Positions 23,160-33,509 of a DNA stretch of 41,816 nucleotides are shown one piece after another (position 1 is the first letter of the stretch; the number at the start of each line of letters is the position of its first letter). A model generated the notes under the pieces. The model worked only from the letters and a program-made list of their open reading frames with translations. It made no database searches and was not told the origin of the DNA. Both the position numbers and the translations under genes were made by a program. Source of the DNA: Desulfuromonadales bacterium (lineage in GTDB: Bacteria > Desulfobacterota > Desulfuromonadia > Desulfuromonadales > Syntrophotaleaceae); NCBI GenBank assembly GCA_030613545.1, contig JAUWLU010000004.1:1-41816 (forward strand), written 5' to 3'.

Positions 23160-24183
23160 GGTCCGCATCCGCTGCAACGGCGGCCGGCGTTGCCAGGCCG
23201 AAGTGCTCAAAGAGTTTTTGTTCGATGGACAGGCTCATGTCGGGGTGCTCGCGCAGAAACTGCTTGGCATTTTCTCGGCCCTGGCCGATGCGTTCGCCGG
23301 CAAAGGAATACCAGGCGCCGCTCTTGTCGATGATGTCGTGGGCCGCGCCGAGGTCGACCAGATCCCCCTCGCGGGAGATGCCCTCGCCGTACATGATGTC
23401 GAATTCCGCTTCTTTAAAGGGGGCCGCGACCTTGTTCTTGACCACCTTGACCCGCGTGCGGTTGCCGATCACATCCTGGCCCTGTTTGAGGGCGGCGATG
23501 CGGCGGATGTCCATGCGTATCGACGAGTAGAACTTGAGGGCGTTGCCGCCGGTGGTGGTTTCCGGGTTGCCGAACATGACCCCGATCTTCATCCGGATCT
23601 GGTTGATGAAGATCAGGCTGCAGTTCGATTTGCTGATGGTGCCGGTCAGTTTGCGCAGGGCCTGGGACATGAGGCGTGCCTGCAAACCCATATGAGAGTC
23701 ACCCATCTCCCCTTCGATTTCGGCCCGGGGCACCAGGGCGGCTACGGAGTCAATCACCAGCACGTCGATGGCACCGCTGCGCACCAGCACCTCGGTGATT
23801 TCCAGAGCCTGTTCGCCGGTGGCGGGCTGGGAGACCAGCAGATCGTCGGGCTTGACTCCCAGTTTGCGAGCGTAGTTGATGTCGAGGGCGTGTTCGGCAT
23901 CGACAAAGGCGGCGATGCCCCCCGTTTTCTGTGCTTCGGCGACAATATGCAGGGCCAGGGTCGTCTTGCCCGACGATTCCGGGCCATAGATTTCGACGAT
24001 ACGGCCGCGGGGGATGCCGCCGACGCCGAGGGCCATATCGAGGCTCAGAGCCCCGGTGGGGATGACCTCGATGTCGGGCATGGCGGAATCTTCGCCGAGG
24101 CGCATGATGCTGCCCTTGCCGAACTGTTTTTCAATCTGGCTCATGGCCAGGTCGATGGCGCGATCGCGGTTGTTGTCGCTCAT
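23146..24183 (-). CDS. recA: Recombinase RecA
   Basis: [63 protein letters not shown]. Confidence 0.98.
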   Translation of the reverse strand: MSDNNRDRAIDLAMSQIEKQFGKGSIMRLGEDSAMPDIEVIPTGALSLDMALGVGGIPRGRIVEIYGPESSGKTTLALHIVAEAQKTGGIAAFVDAEHALDINYARKLGVKPDDLLVSQPATGEQALEITEVLVRSGAIDVLVIDSVAALVPRAEIEGEMGDSHMGLQARLMSQALRKLTGTISKSNCSLIFINQIRMKIGVMFGNPETTTGGNALKFYSSIRMDIRRIAALKQGQDVIGNRTRVKVVKNKVAAPFKEAEFDIMYGEGISREGDLVDLGAAHDIIDKSGAWYSFAGERIGQGRENAKQFLREHPDMSLSIEQKLFEHFGLATPAAVAADADHGTE

Positions 24184-24216
24184 ATGACTAAAATCCTTTG
24201 ATGGTTAAAGGCCGTT

Positions 24217-24786
24217 TCAGGGTTGCGGTCCGGTCAGGGACACCGTGCACCTCGGCAGATGCAGAGCGCCTTGTGGACCGAGCCGGCTTTCGTAGAGGAC
24301 CAGCCGGTCGAGCGGTGCACTGCCGCAGTTCCGGTCGCTAAATGATTCGAGTATCCGCCCGGCGCCAGGGGTGGGTTTTCGGCAGCGGCCGAGGGTCAGG
24401 TGGGGCACGAAGGGCCGTTCGTCGACCGGCAGCTGCAGGGCGTTCAATTCAGTGTTCAGGGCTCCATGCAACCGAACCAGGGTGTCACCACCGTCGAGGC
24501 CCAGCCAGATCACCCGCGGTCGGTGGCGGGAGGGGAAGGCGCCGACCCCGGAAAGGGCCGCTGTGACGGGCGGATACAAGCTACCTATCGATAGCATAGA
24601 ACTGCCGAGCTTTTCAAGGGAATCTTCTGCAATATCGCCGAGAAAGGCCAGGGTCAGATGGATCGTTTCCGGCTTCACCCAGCGCATTCCCGGCAGGGTC
24701 TCCGCCAGTTCCTGCTGCAACGCACCGATGGTTCGCAGGGTGGCTTCCGGCAGGGGCAGGGCGACAAAAACGCGTACCTTGTGCAT
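24217..24786 (-). CDS. thpR: RNA 2',3'-cyclic phosphodiesterase
   Basis: RVFVALPLPEAT; HLTL and HLTLGR 2H-phosphoesterase motifs. Start set at internal Met MHKVRVF. Confidence 0.88.
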   Translation of the reverse strand: MHKVRVFVALPLPEATLRTIGALQQELAETLPGMRWVKPETIHLTLAFLGDIAEDSLEKLGSSMLSIGSLYPPVTAALSGVGAFPSRHRPRVIWLGLDGGDTLVRLHGALNTELNALQLPVDERPFVPHLTLGRCRKPTPGAGRILESFSDRNCGSAPLDRLVLYESRLGPQGALHLPRCTVSLTGPQP

Positions 24787-24854
24787 GGCAGGCTCCAGGG
24801 CAGATTGTTGAAAAAGTCTCTCCATGGGCTCCGAGGCTGTCTTTCAACAGGCCC

Positions 24855-26096
24855 CTAGCCCAGTCGGGCGCTCAGGTAGCGGCGCACCCATTCCAGAGCC
24901 ATGCAGCTGGCCATGCGGCGAATCCGCTCGCGGTCGCCGCTGAAGCGGTAGCCCTTGACCTGCTCGGACCGACCGTCGCAGAGGGCGAGAAACACCGTGC
25001 CCACCGGTTTTTGCGGTGTGCCGCCGTCGGGGCCGGCGATGCCGGTGATGGCCAGACCCAAGTCGCTGCCGGCGGCGGAGCGGATGCCTTGAGCCATGGC
25101 CAGGGCGCAGGCCTCGCTGACCGCGCCGGGATTCTGCAGAATCTCGGCCGGTACCTGCAGCCAGTCGTGCTTGGCGGCATTGGCGTAGGTAACCGCGCCC
25201 CGTTCGAAAAAGGCCGAGGCGCCGGGCAGTTCGGTGAGCATGCAAGCGACCTCCCCGCCGGTGCACGATTCGGCCAGGGCAATGGTCAGTCCCGCATCGG
25301 TGAGCATGCGGGCGACGTTGCCGGCCAGGGTCTCCCGGCCGTTGGCAAAGACATAGGGTTCCAGCAGCTGGCGAGCTTGCAGTTCGGCCCGGTCGAGCAG
25401 GTTGCCGGCCGACTCGCCGCTGGCGCGGAGCTTGACATGGACGAAGGGGAAATCGACGCCGAAGGCCAGGGCGACTCCCGCAGGCAGGGTCTGGGGGTCG
25501 AACAATTCTTCGACCCGCGGCTCCGAAAGGCCGAATACCTTGAGGATGCGCTCCTGCAGGGGGGCGCTGCCGCCGCTACGCTTTTGGATGCGCGGCAGCA
25601 CCTGCTGTTCGAGCATATCGACCATTTCCTTGGGCACCCCGGGCAGAAAGAACAGCTCGCAGTTCTGCTGCCGCAGGGTAAAACCGGGGGCGGTGCCGAG
25701 GCGGTTGCCGAGGATGGTCGATTTTTGCGGCAGCAGAGCCTGCTTTTCGTTGCGCGGATTCATCTCCGTATTGCGGCCGGCAAAAAAAGCCCGAATCTGG
25801 GCCAGGGCTTCATCGTTGAGCACCAGCCGACGGCCGAAGGCCCGGGCGGCTACCCGCGCGGTCAGGTCGTCCTCTGTGGGTCCGAGGCCGCCGGTGACGA
25901 TGACCACCTCACGCCGATTGGCCAGGTCGCACAGGGCTCGTTCGATTTCCTCCTCCACATCGCCCACCACTCGGGATTCGCGGATCGTATAGCCTTGAGC
26001 GCCGAGCATGGTGGCGATGCGCGAGGTGTTGGTGTCGGCCATCTCGCCGTTGATCAGTTCATCGCCGATGGCCAGTACGGCAATATCGAGACTCAT
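24855..26096 (-). CDS. cinA: CinA family competence/damage-inducible protein
   Basis: MSLDIAVLAIGDELINGEMADTN, VTGGLGPTEDDLT, C-terminal LAESCTGG and ITGIAGPDGGT. Confidence 0.94.
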   Translation of the reverse strand: MSLDIAVLAIGDELINGEMADTNTSRIATMLGAQGYTIRESRVVGDVEEEIERALCDLANRREVVIVTGGLGPTEDDLTARVAARAFGRRLVLNDEALAQIRAFFAGRNTEMNPRNEKQALLPQKSTILGNRLGTAPGFTLRQQNCELFFLPGVPKEMVDMLEQQVLPRIQKRSGGSAPLQERILKVFGLSEPRVEELFDPQTLPAGVALAFGVDFPFVHVKLRASGESAGNLLDRAELQARQLLEPYVFANGRETLAGNVARMLTDAGLTIALAESCTGGEVACMLTELPGASAFFERGAVTYANAAKHDWLQVPAEILQNPGAVSEACALAMAQGIRSAAGSDLGLAITGIAGPDGGTPQKPVGTVFLALCDGRSEQVKGYRFSGDRERIRRMASCMALEWVRRYLSARLG

Positions 26097-26566
26097 GATC
26101 GGCCCTCCAGAAAAAGTGCCGAAAGCAACAGGCAGAGGCGCAGGGCAAGGGCACCGTAGAGGCCGGCAACCACGTCGTCCAGCACTACGCCGAAGCCGTT
26201 TTTCAGGCGCCGGTCGAACCAGGAGGCCGGCGGCACCTTGACGATGTCGAAGATGCGGAACAGCACGAAGCCGAGCAGGGCATTGGTCCAGGAAAAGGGC
26301 AGCAGGGCCACCGTGACCAGGTAGCCGACTAGTTCGTCGATGACGATGCGGCCGTCGTCGGCCTCGCCGTAGATGTGGCCGGCTGCCCCAGCCACCCAGA
26401 AGGACAGGCAGAGCAAGGCACTCCAGGTAAGGATGTAGAGGGGCGCGGGCAGGGACGCCAGCAGGTAGAATGCCGGAATCCCGGCCAGGGTGCCGACGGT
26501 GCCGGGGGCCACCGGGCTGTAGCCAAGGCCGGCATTGCTCGCCAGACAGAGGACGAAGCGGCGCAT
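26093..26566 (-). CDS. pgpA: Phosphatidylglycerophosphatase A
   Basis: GLGYSPVAPGTVGTLAGIP, IVIDELVGYLVTV, FRIFDIVKVPPASWFDR. Confidence 0.92.
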   Translation of the reverse strand: MRRFVLCLASNAGLGYSPVAPGTVGTLAGIPAFYLLASLPAPLYILTWSALLCLSFWVAGAAGHIYGEADDGRIVIDELVGYLVTVALLPFSWTNALLGFVLFRIFDIVKVPPASWFDRRLKNGFGVVLDDVVAGLYGALALRLCLLLSALFLEGRS

Positions 26567-26736
26567 GTAAGCTCCTTAGGTATCAAGCGGTGGGGGATGG
26601 CCGAGGCCGGTGCGCCATCAGCCTGCAAGGCTAACAAGATAGCAATTCGGCAGGGAAAATCAAAGGGGAAATGTCGCGGCGAGAGCGGTGCTGACAGGGG
26701 CTGGCGGGAAGCCGGGGAAACTTCCCGCCAGGAGGA

Positions 26737-27640
26737 TTACTTTTTAGGGTGCATGATCGGACCGTTGGGCCAGACCGGATAGAAAAAGGGGAAATCGCCG
26801 GTTTTCTCCTTGCCGAAGTCGGCCATGAAATTCTGGATTTCGGGCGACAGGATGAAGTCGGCCAGGGCCTTGGCCCCCCCCATGGTTGACCTGGGGGTGA
26901 CGGGCCGGATTGGCTTCCATGAGGATATAGGGGCGGCGCATGGTGGGGTCCTGGTCGAGCAGGATCTGCGCGTTGCCAAAGGGGTGCTTTTGCAATACCG
27001 AGGGCATGCGGCCGAAGATGAAATAGGCCTTCCGCTCGTTAGCAAAGAGCGGAATGTTGCCGGCATAAGGTGCTTCATCCTGAATGAACCATTCGCCGCT
27101 CGGCCGAATGCCGGCTCGTTTCCACAGGGTGTGACCGACCTCACGGGGACCGTTGCTGTTGACGTCGAGAAAGGTGCTCTGTGTCGCGGCGATGCGTTTC
27201 AGGGCCTCGGCGCCGTCCTTGAGACCGCGGATGCCGGCCGGGTCGGCGGCCGGACCGTAAATAACCAGGTCGTTGCGGGCGCAGGGCCGCATGTTGATGC
27301 CGTAGCCGTCGGCCACCAAGTCGGTGGTGATGTCGCCGGCATGCATCACCAGAAAGTCCGCTTCGCCACTGCGGAAGGGTACCGAAATGGTCGGCCGCGG
27401 GCCGCTGGCGACCAACTCGACCCGGTAACCGGTCTTGGCCTCGAAGCGTTGCACGATCACATCCCACAGGCCGGTCATGGTCATGCCGCCGATCACGCAG
27501 GCGCGCACCGTGTGTTGGTTGCTTGCCGGTTCGGTGTTCGCCTTGTCTGGCGATGCGGCCAGGGCCGTCTGGGCCAGCAGCAGGCAGCCGAGCAGGACCG
27601 CGAGAAGGCCGCGGGCGGGGCTGATGATCGCTGATTTCAT
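26737..27640 (-). pseudogene. TupA-like periplasmic substrate-binding protein, frameshifted at a poly-G(8)
   Basis: Signal peptide; FEAKTGYRVELVASG..GEADFLVMHA..DGYGINMRPCARNDLVIYGPAADPAGI..LKRIAATQSTFL..LWKRAGIRPSGEWF resembles TupA. The expected C-terminus (GAKALADFILSPEIQNFMADFGKEKTGDFPFFYPVWPNGPIMHPKK) is in another frame after C8 at 26874-26881. Confidence 0.8.
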
Positions 27641-27743
27641 GAAGTCCCTCCTTCAAATGCTTGTTGTGTCGACAGACCCAATAAGCCGCCGCGAAATATT
27701 AAATGTAAATAGGCTGGCCGGTGGCAAGATGGCAGTTTTGCGG

Positions 27744-27767
27744 CGTTGTTTAGGGGAATGTATAGCG
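27744..27767. promoter_or_regulatory. Weak ModE-like 24-bp palindrome in the divergent intergenic region
   Basis: CGTTGTTTAGGGGAATGTATAGCG; CG..CG ends and TATAGCG arm, one arm degenerate. Confidence 0.3.
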
Positions 27768-27835
27768 AAGTTTTTTGGAGTGCAAGTTAGAAGTGTTTTA
27801 AGCGGGACTTGTTCTGCTGCCGGTTGCCAGGGAGG

Positions 27836-27859
27836 CGCTATATTGATTGCTTGACAACG
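27836..27859. promoter_or_regulatory. ModE-like 24-bp operator candidate, overlapping -35
   Basis: CGCTATATTGATTGCTTGACAACG; 16/24 by eye against the E. coli modA operator as recalled (CGTTATATTGTCGCCTACATAACG). Confidence 0.45.
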
Positions 27860-27879
27860 CTTGCAGGGCTTCGTTATAG
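27851..27879 (+). promoter_or_regulatory. Sigma70-type promoter of TonB-dependent receptor gene
   Basis: TTGACA (27851-27856), 17 bp spacer, TTATAG (27874-27879). Confidence 0.65.
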
Positions 27880-27895
27880 TCGCGCAATTATAGCG
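27872..27895. promoter_or_regulatory. ModE-like 24-bp operator candidate, overlapping -10
   Basis: CGTTATAGTCGCGCAATTATAGCG; inverted arms CGTTATA/TATAGCG. Confidence 0.55.
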
Positions 27896-27969
27896 GTGGA
27901 GGCCATTTTAATCCCAACGGGCACCCCTGCATTTCAAATGGACTCTTGAATGATGACAAAGGAGGATCT

Positions 27970-29925
27970 ATGAAGCACAGATTTGTTGCGGTGCTGGCCG
28001 CAATGGCAATGCTGGGTGGAGGCGCCGGGCTGGCGTCGGCCGCCACCGATGGCGTCTATCGCCTCGGCGAGGTCGTTGTCTCGGGCCAGAAGACGGGGGT
28101 CGAGGCCATCGGCAATACCCATAAAGTGACGGCGGAAGAGATCGAGCAGCGCGGTGTGCGTAGTCTCGACGAGGCCATCAATCTGTTGCCGGGGGTGCAG
28201 GTCCGCACCGGTGGCGACGGCGCGCCGCGCATCGATATCCGCGGATTCCGTACCCGGCATGTCAAGTTGTTGCTGAACGGCACCCCGTTCAACGGCACCT
28301 ATGACGGCCAGTTCGATCCGAGCCTGATTTCGGTGGAGAACATCGCCGAGATCGTGGTCACCACCGGCGGCAGTTCGGTGCTGTACGGGTCGGGCGGCAA
28401 CGCCGGGGTCATCAACATCATCACCAAGAAGGGCGTCAAGGGAGCCCACGGCTCTGCGGGGGTAGAACTGGCCGAAGGGGACGCCCAGTTGCTGCGGGCC
28501 ACCGGTTCCTATGGTGGAGAGAAGTACGACCTGTTTGTCAGCGGCAGCCTGTACGACCGCGACCACTTCGAGCTGTCCGACCATTTTTCGGCGACCGCTG
28601 ATGAAGACGGTGACGAGCGGGAGAACAGCGACCGGCGGCGCAACAATGTCTTCGTCAATGTCGGCTTCGCCCCCAGCGACGCCACCCTGCTCGGTCTGAC
28701 CTTCAGCTATCTCGACGGGAAGCGCGGCAAGCCGCCGGCAATCGTGAAAGACGATTATTCCAGTCAGAAGTTTGAGCGGGAGGAAGATGCGGAAGAATTC
28801 AACTTCCAGCTGGCTCTCAGCCACGATTTTTCAGGCCCTCTGAGTCTCAAGGGCTGGGCGTATTTCAACAGCCTTGATGTGCTGGAAAGCCGCTACGATG
28901 ATGCCGATTACGACAGCCAGACAAGGAAAAGCTCCTCCCGTACCGATTCGACCACCGAGATTTCCGGGATCAATTTGCAGCTGCGCTACGGCTTCGAGCG
29001 TTTCGGCGCCTTGACCCTTGGCGGCATGTTTGAGAACAACGATTGGGAAGCCGATGGATTCTCTAATCCGGCTAACAACAATAGTGTGCCGTTTGATGAA
29101 GAGGAAGACTTCCAGCTCTACTCGGCCAGTCTCGAATACGAGGTGTCGCCCCTGCAGGACCTCGGTGTGGTGCTGGGCTTCGGCTATCATTGGCAGGACC
29201 GGGACGGGAAGGATGCGGATGATTATTCTTATCTGCTCGGTTTGTACTACGACCTTCGCGAAGGTACCCGCCTGAAAGCGTCCCACGCCCGCAAGGTGCG
29301 TTTCCCGACCCTGCGTGATCTCTACGACACAGACAAAGGGAATCCCGAACTGGATGCCGAGGTGACCTGGCATTACGAAGCCGGCATCGAGCAGGATCTG
29401 CAGGCCGAGACCATGGTCTCTCTGACCGGCTTCTACATCGACATCGAGGACTTCATCGAGGTGCCCGATGGCGATAGCCAGTTGCAAAACTTCGACGAGT
29501 ACGAGTTTTATGGGGTGGAAGTGGCGGCCGAGAATCGCTACTTCGAGCGCCTGTTGCTGCGGGCCAGCTATTCTTACATGCACACTGAGGATAAAGGTTC
29601 CGACAGCGAGCGGGACGAACTGCAGAACCGGCCCGAGCACAAGACAACTCTGGAAGCCACCTACCAGCTGCCTTGGGGATTGAGCGCTTACGGTTCTGCC
29701 CGGTATGTGACGAACAGCCACTACTACAACAAGAAGGATTGGACCGACCAGCAGCGCCTGCCGGAATATGTTTTGGTTGATTTCAAGATCAACAAAAGCG
29801 CGGCTAATGGCGCCCTTGATCTCTATATCGGCATCGATAATCTGTTCGACGAGGACTACGAGCAGAGCTATGCCTTCCCCCAGGCCGGCCGTACTTTCTA
29901 CGGCGGTGTGAACTGGAAGTTCTGA
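27970..29925 (+). CDS. TonB-dependent outer membrane receptor
   Basis: RBS GGAGG at 27961; signal peptide; plug domain (LDEAINLLPGVQVRTGGDGAPRIDIRGF, GGSSVLYGSGGNAGVINIITKKG); C-terminal beta-barrel ending GRTFYGGVNWKF. Confidence 0.93.
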   Translation: MKHRFVAVLAAMAMLGGGAGLASAATDGVYRLGEVVVSGQKTGVEAIGNTHKVTAEEIEQRGVRSLDEAINLLPGVQVRTGGDGAPRIDIRGFRTRHVKLLLNGTPFNGTYDGQFDPSLISVENIAEIVVTTGGSSVLYGSGGNAGVINIITKKGVKGAHGSAGVELAEGDAQLLRATGSYGGEKYDLFVSGSLYDRDHFELSDHFSATADEDGDERENSDRRRNNVFVNVGFAPSDATLLGLTFSYLDGKRGKPPAIVKDDYSSQKFEREEDAEEFNFQLALSHDFSGPLSLKGWAYFNSLDVLESRYDDADYDSQTRKSSSRTDSTTEISGINLQLRYGFERFGALTLGGMFENNDWEADGFSNPANNNSVPFDEEEDFQLYSASLEYEVSPLQDLGVVLGFGYHWQDRDGKDADDYSYLLGLYYDLREGTRLKASHARKVRFPTLRDLYDTDKGNPELDAEVTWHYEAGIEQDLQAETMVSLTGFYIDIEDFIEVPDGDSQLQNFDEYEFYGVEVAAENRYFERLLLRASYSYMHTEDKGSDSERDELQNRPEHKTTLEATYQLPWGLSAYGSARYVTNSHYYNKKDWTDQQRLPEYVLVDFKINKSAANGALDLYIGIDNLFDEDYEQSYAFPQAGRTFYGGVNWKF

Positions 29926-29951
29926 TCGAACGAAGCTGGTTTAGACAACAA

Positions 29952-29987
29952 AAACGGCCGGTCCCGAAAGGGGCTGGCCGTTTTGTA
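29952..29987 (+). terminator. Rho-independent terminator after TonB receptor
   Basis: AAAACGGCCGGTCCC-GAAA-GGGGCTGGCCGTTTT hairpin ending in T-rich tract. Confidence 0.85.
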
Positions 29988-30000
29988 TTCAAAGGCATTT

Positions 30001-30162
30001 TCTCACGCGGTGACGCGGAGGCGCGGAGAAAGGCTTAACGGATGATCAGGTTGTTATTTGCTAATCGAGGTTTGCGGTGACTGTAGATCAGGATGCTTGA
30101 TTCTGACAACAGGATATTCGTCTTTGATCTTCTCCGCGTCCCCGCGTCTCCGCGTGAGTCGA
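30001..30162. repeat. Palindromic short-period repeat (CGCGGAGA type)
   Basis: TCTCACGCGGTGACGCGGAGGCGCGGAGAA inverted against TTCTCCGCGTCCCCGCGTCTCCGCGTGAG. Confidence 0.75.
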
Positions 30163-30184
30163 TTTTTACTGGACAAGTAAATGC

Positions 30185-31359
30185 TCAGCTCTCCTCCGCC
30201 AAGCCGATGGCCCGCTCCACCAGCCGGTAGACCTCAGGCAGAGGCCGGCCACTGTCGTTCGCCAACTGGCGGCAGCTCTCAAATTCCGGTACCGTGCGCA
30301 GTCGTAGATTCCCTTCATAAAAATGCTTGACCTGAACCGGACCGAGGGGGGTGGCGACAGTGCCCGCTTCGCTGCGCAGTTTGTAACGCCGGGACTCGCG
30401 CCAGCGTACCCCGGCGGCGCTGCTTTCGCGCAGGATTTTCCGCCCCAGTTGTTCGGACAAATGGGGCGGGGCGATGACCGTCAAAGCGAGGCCGGGGCGG
30501 TTTTTTTTCATCTGCAGGGCGCTGTAACCGACGTCGAGGGCGCCGGCTGCCAGCAGGTTGTCCATCAGGGCGCCGAGCCATTCGGGGTTGGCGTCGTCGA
30601 GGTGGCTTTCGAGAATCGCCACCCGGTCCTGGTCGAGGGCCTCTTCGGCGTCCGTTTCACCGAGCAGACCGCGCAGCAGATTGGGCCGGTCGCTCAGCTC
30701 CCGCTCGCCGGCCCCGTAGCCGACTGTTTGCAGGGTCATGGCCGGCAGGGTGCCGAAGGTAGCGATCTCGGCGGCGATGGCGGCACCGGTGGGGGTGACC
30801 AGTTCGATTCCGGCGCCATCGTCGACCACCGGCAGACCGCGCAGAATCTCCAGGGTGGCCGGGGCCGGCAGGGGAAAGCTGCCGTGGGCGCAGCGCACCG
30901 TGCCGCGGGTCATCGGCAGAGGGGCGCAGACGATCCGCGGATTGCCCAGCAGATGCAGACCGATGGCGGCGCCGACGATGTCGACGATGGAGTCGAGGGC
31001 GCCGACCTCGTGGAAATGGACCGTTTCCAGGGCCACGCCATGAATCTTGGCTTCCGCTTCACCGATGCGGCGGAAGATGCGTCGCGCCAGTTCTTTGGGG
31101 AGCCGGGCCAGGTCGCTGTCCGCCAGCATGCGGTCGATGCCGCTCCAGGTGCGGTGGTGATGTTGCTCCTCACAAAGCACCGTCAGCTTGCTGGCGGTGA
31201 TGGACTGGCGCTGGACTTTTTTCAGTTCCAGGCGGTAGCCGGCAACGGGCAGCTTGGCCAGTTGCTGTTCAAGGTCGGCCAGGGGCAGGCCGAGATCGAG
31301 CAGCAGGCCGAGAAACATGTCACCGGAGATGCCGGAGAAGGTGTCGAGAAACAGGGTCT

Positions 31360-31363
<4 letters not shown>
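30185..31363 (-). CDS. larC: Nickel-pincer cofactor biosynthesis protein LarC (single ORF)
   Basis: MKTLFLDTFSGISGDMFLGLLLDLG, VHFHEVGALDSIVDIVG, TPTGAAIAAEI, ILESHLDDANPEW. Confidence 0.94.
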
Positions 31364-32118
<755 letters not shown>

Positions 32119-32202
32119 GAAAACTCGCGGTAGGGGCAGTGTCGGCGCTCGGCCCAGTGCTCAAAGGGCACCTCTACCGAACTCATGCTGCCTGGCTGAC
32201 GG

Positions 32203-33297
32203 TTAAAAAGTCTCGTCGATGGCTTGAAAATCCAGCTCAGTTTCGGCCAAAGATTGTAGCAGGGTGATCTTCTGCCGGTCCTCGGCGTCGATCTTGGCGA
32301 CATCGTTGGCGATGGCCGAAAAGACTTCGGCGCTGCTGAAGCTTTTGGCGCGCATATAGGGGATCTGGCTGCGGTCGAGAATCTGCTGGGTGACCTTAGA
32401 GATGGGAATCAGGCCGGGTATCACCAGTCCGGCAATCTTATCCCGGTAGTCGGAAATGTTGTACAGGGCGGCCAGGGTTACCAGCAGCTCGTTGCGGGTG
32501 CTGGTGACGATCAACAGGGACGAATCTTCCAGCAGGTCGTGAACCCGTTGAGTGGAGGCGGCACCGAGCTGTACGTGGTTTATGATGCGCGGTCCGGCGT
32601 TCTGCTCGCCCTTGAGGGTGACATCGAGCAGTTGGGCGATGTGCTTGAGGGTTGGATTGGCCAGCACCGGTGAGAAGTCGAAGCCGGCGACGACACGAAA
32701 GGGCTGGTCGGTAAAAGCCTGCTGCAGGTAGCCCATGGTCTGTTGCCGTTTGTCCGGCAGCAGCTTATTGATCAGCAGCATCCGCAGGTCGGCCTGTTCC
32801 TGGCGGAGCAGGGCCATATTGAGGTGAACATTGTCGATCACTCGGCCGATGCCGGCATCGGTCACCATCAGAATCGGCGCGTCGAGCAATCGAGCCATGC
32901 GGGCATTGTTCAGACCGATCACCGAGCCGACGCCGCTATGACCGGCCCCCTCGATGATCAGCAGGTCGCAGCGTCGCTCCAGTTCGCGGGCCGCCTGCAG
33001 CACTTGCCCCTCGAGGTCGTCGGCCGAGATCCTTCGATCGAGAATCTGGCGGGTCGAGTTGGGCTTCAAAACCACCGGCGACATGTAATCGAGGTCGTCT
33101 TTCAGGTCGTAGATTCGGGCAAGCAGGGCGGCATCCTGATCGACCCAGCGACCCCGAAACATGGTCGGCTTCGGTCCCAGCGGTTTCATAAAGCCGACCC
33201 GGCGATACTTTTTACGGGCCATATGCAGCAGGGCGATGCTGGTGGTGGTCTTGCCACACTGCTGGCCGGTAGCGGCGATAAAGATTTTTTTGCACAC
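32203..33297 (-). CDS. Phosphotransacetylase-N-terminal-like P-loop protein with DRTGG-type domain
   Basis: IFIAATGQQCGKTTTSIALL P-loop, LLIIEGAGHSGVGSVIGLNNARMARLLDAPILMV (BioD/Pta-like), C-terminal DRTGG-like region. Confidence 0.8.
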   Translation of the reverse strand: MCKKIFIAATGQQCGKTTTSIALLHMARKKYRRVGFMKPLGPKPTMFRGRWVDQDAALLARIYDLKDDLDYMSPVVLKPNSTRQILDRRISADDLEGQVLQAARELERRCDLLIIEGAGHSGVGSVIGLNNARMARLLDAPILMVTDAGIGRVIDNVHLNMALLRQEQADLRMLLINKLLPDKRQQTMGYLQQAFTDQPFRVVAGFDFSPVLANPTLKHIAQLLDVTLKGEQNAGPRIINHVQLGAASTQRVHDLLEDSSLLIVTSTRNELLVTLAALYNISDYRDKIAGLVIPGLIPISKVTQQILDRSQIPYMRAKSFSSAEVFSAIANDVAKIDAEDRQKITLLQSLAETELDFQAIDETF

Positions 33298-33342
33298 GGC
33301 TTTGCCTTCCGGGCGTAAATGTTCAGTTTGTGATTTCGCACC

Positions 33343-33370
33343 ATTATATAGGCAAGCCCGGCCATTTCAA
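33343..33370 (-). promoter_or_regulatory. Sigma70-type promoter for the minus-strand Pta-like/larB/larC operon
   Basis: Minus strand TTGAAA (33365-33370), 16 bp spacer, TATAAT (33343-33348). Confidence 0.6.
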
Positions 33371-33480
33371 AGACCTGTTAACGCGTCTGGACTCATGAGC
33401 GGTTTTCGGCCTGTTACGGAACGGCCAAGGAAGGTTGCCGGATAAAATTTAATCCATCTTGCCAGGTCATGGGTAAATGT

Positions 33481-33509
33481 TTGACTCAGCGATACAAGTT
33501 CGTTATATT
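33481..33509 (+). promoter_or_regulatory. Sigma70-type promoter for the plus-strand ECF operon
   Basis: TTGACT (33481-33486), 17 bp spacer, TATATT (33504-33509). Confidence 0.6.

Noticed and set aside
24785-24855. TTGTTGAAAaag...ctttCAACAG inverted repeat between thpR and cinA
   Set aside because: Arms short and imperfect, no T-tract; not enough to call a terminator or element.
27770-27960. Cobalamin riboswitch or Fur box upstream of the TonB receptor
   Set aside because: Predicted 5' UTR is only ~85 nt with no recognisable B12-box pattern, and no GATAATGATAATCATTATC-like Fur site was seen.
27934-28824. 296-aa minus ORF antisense to the TonB receptor
   Set aside because: Shadow ORF; no domain signal and low plausibility against a clear receptor gene.
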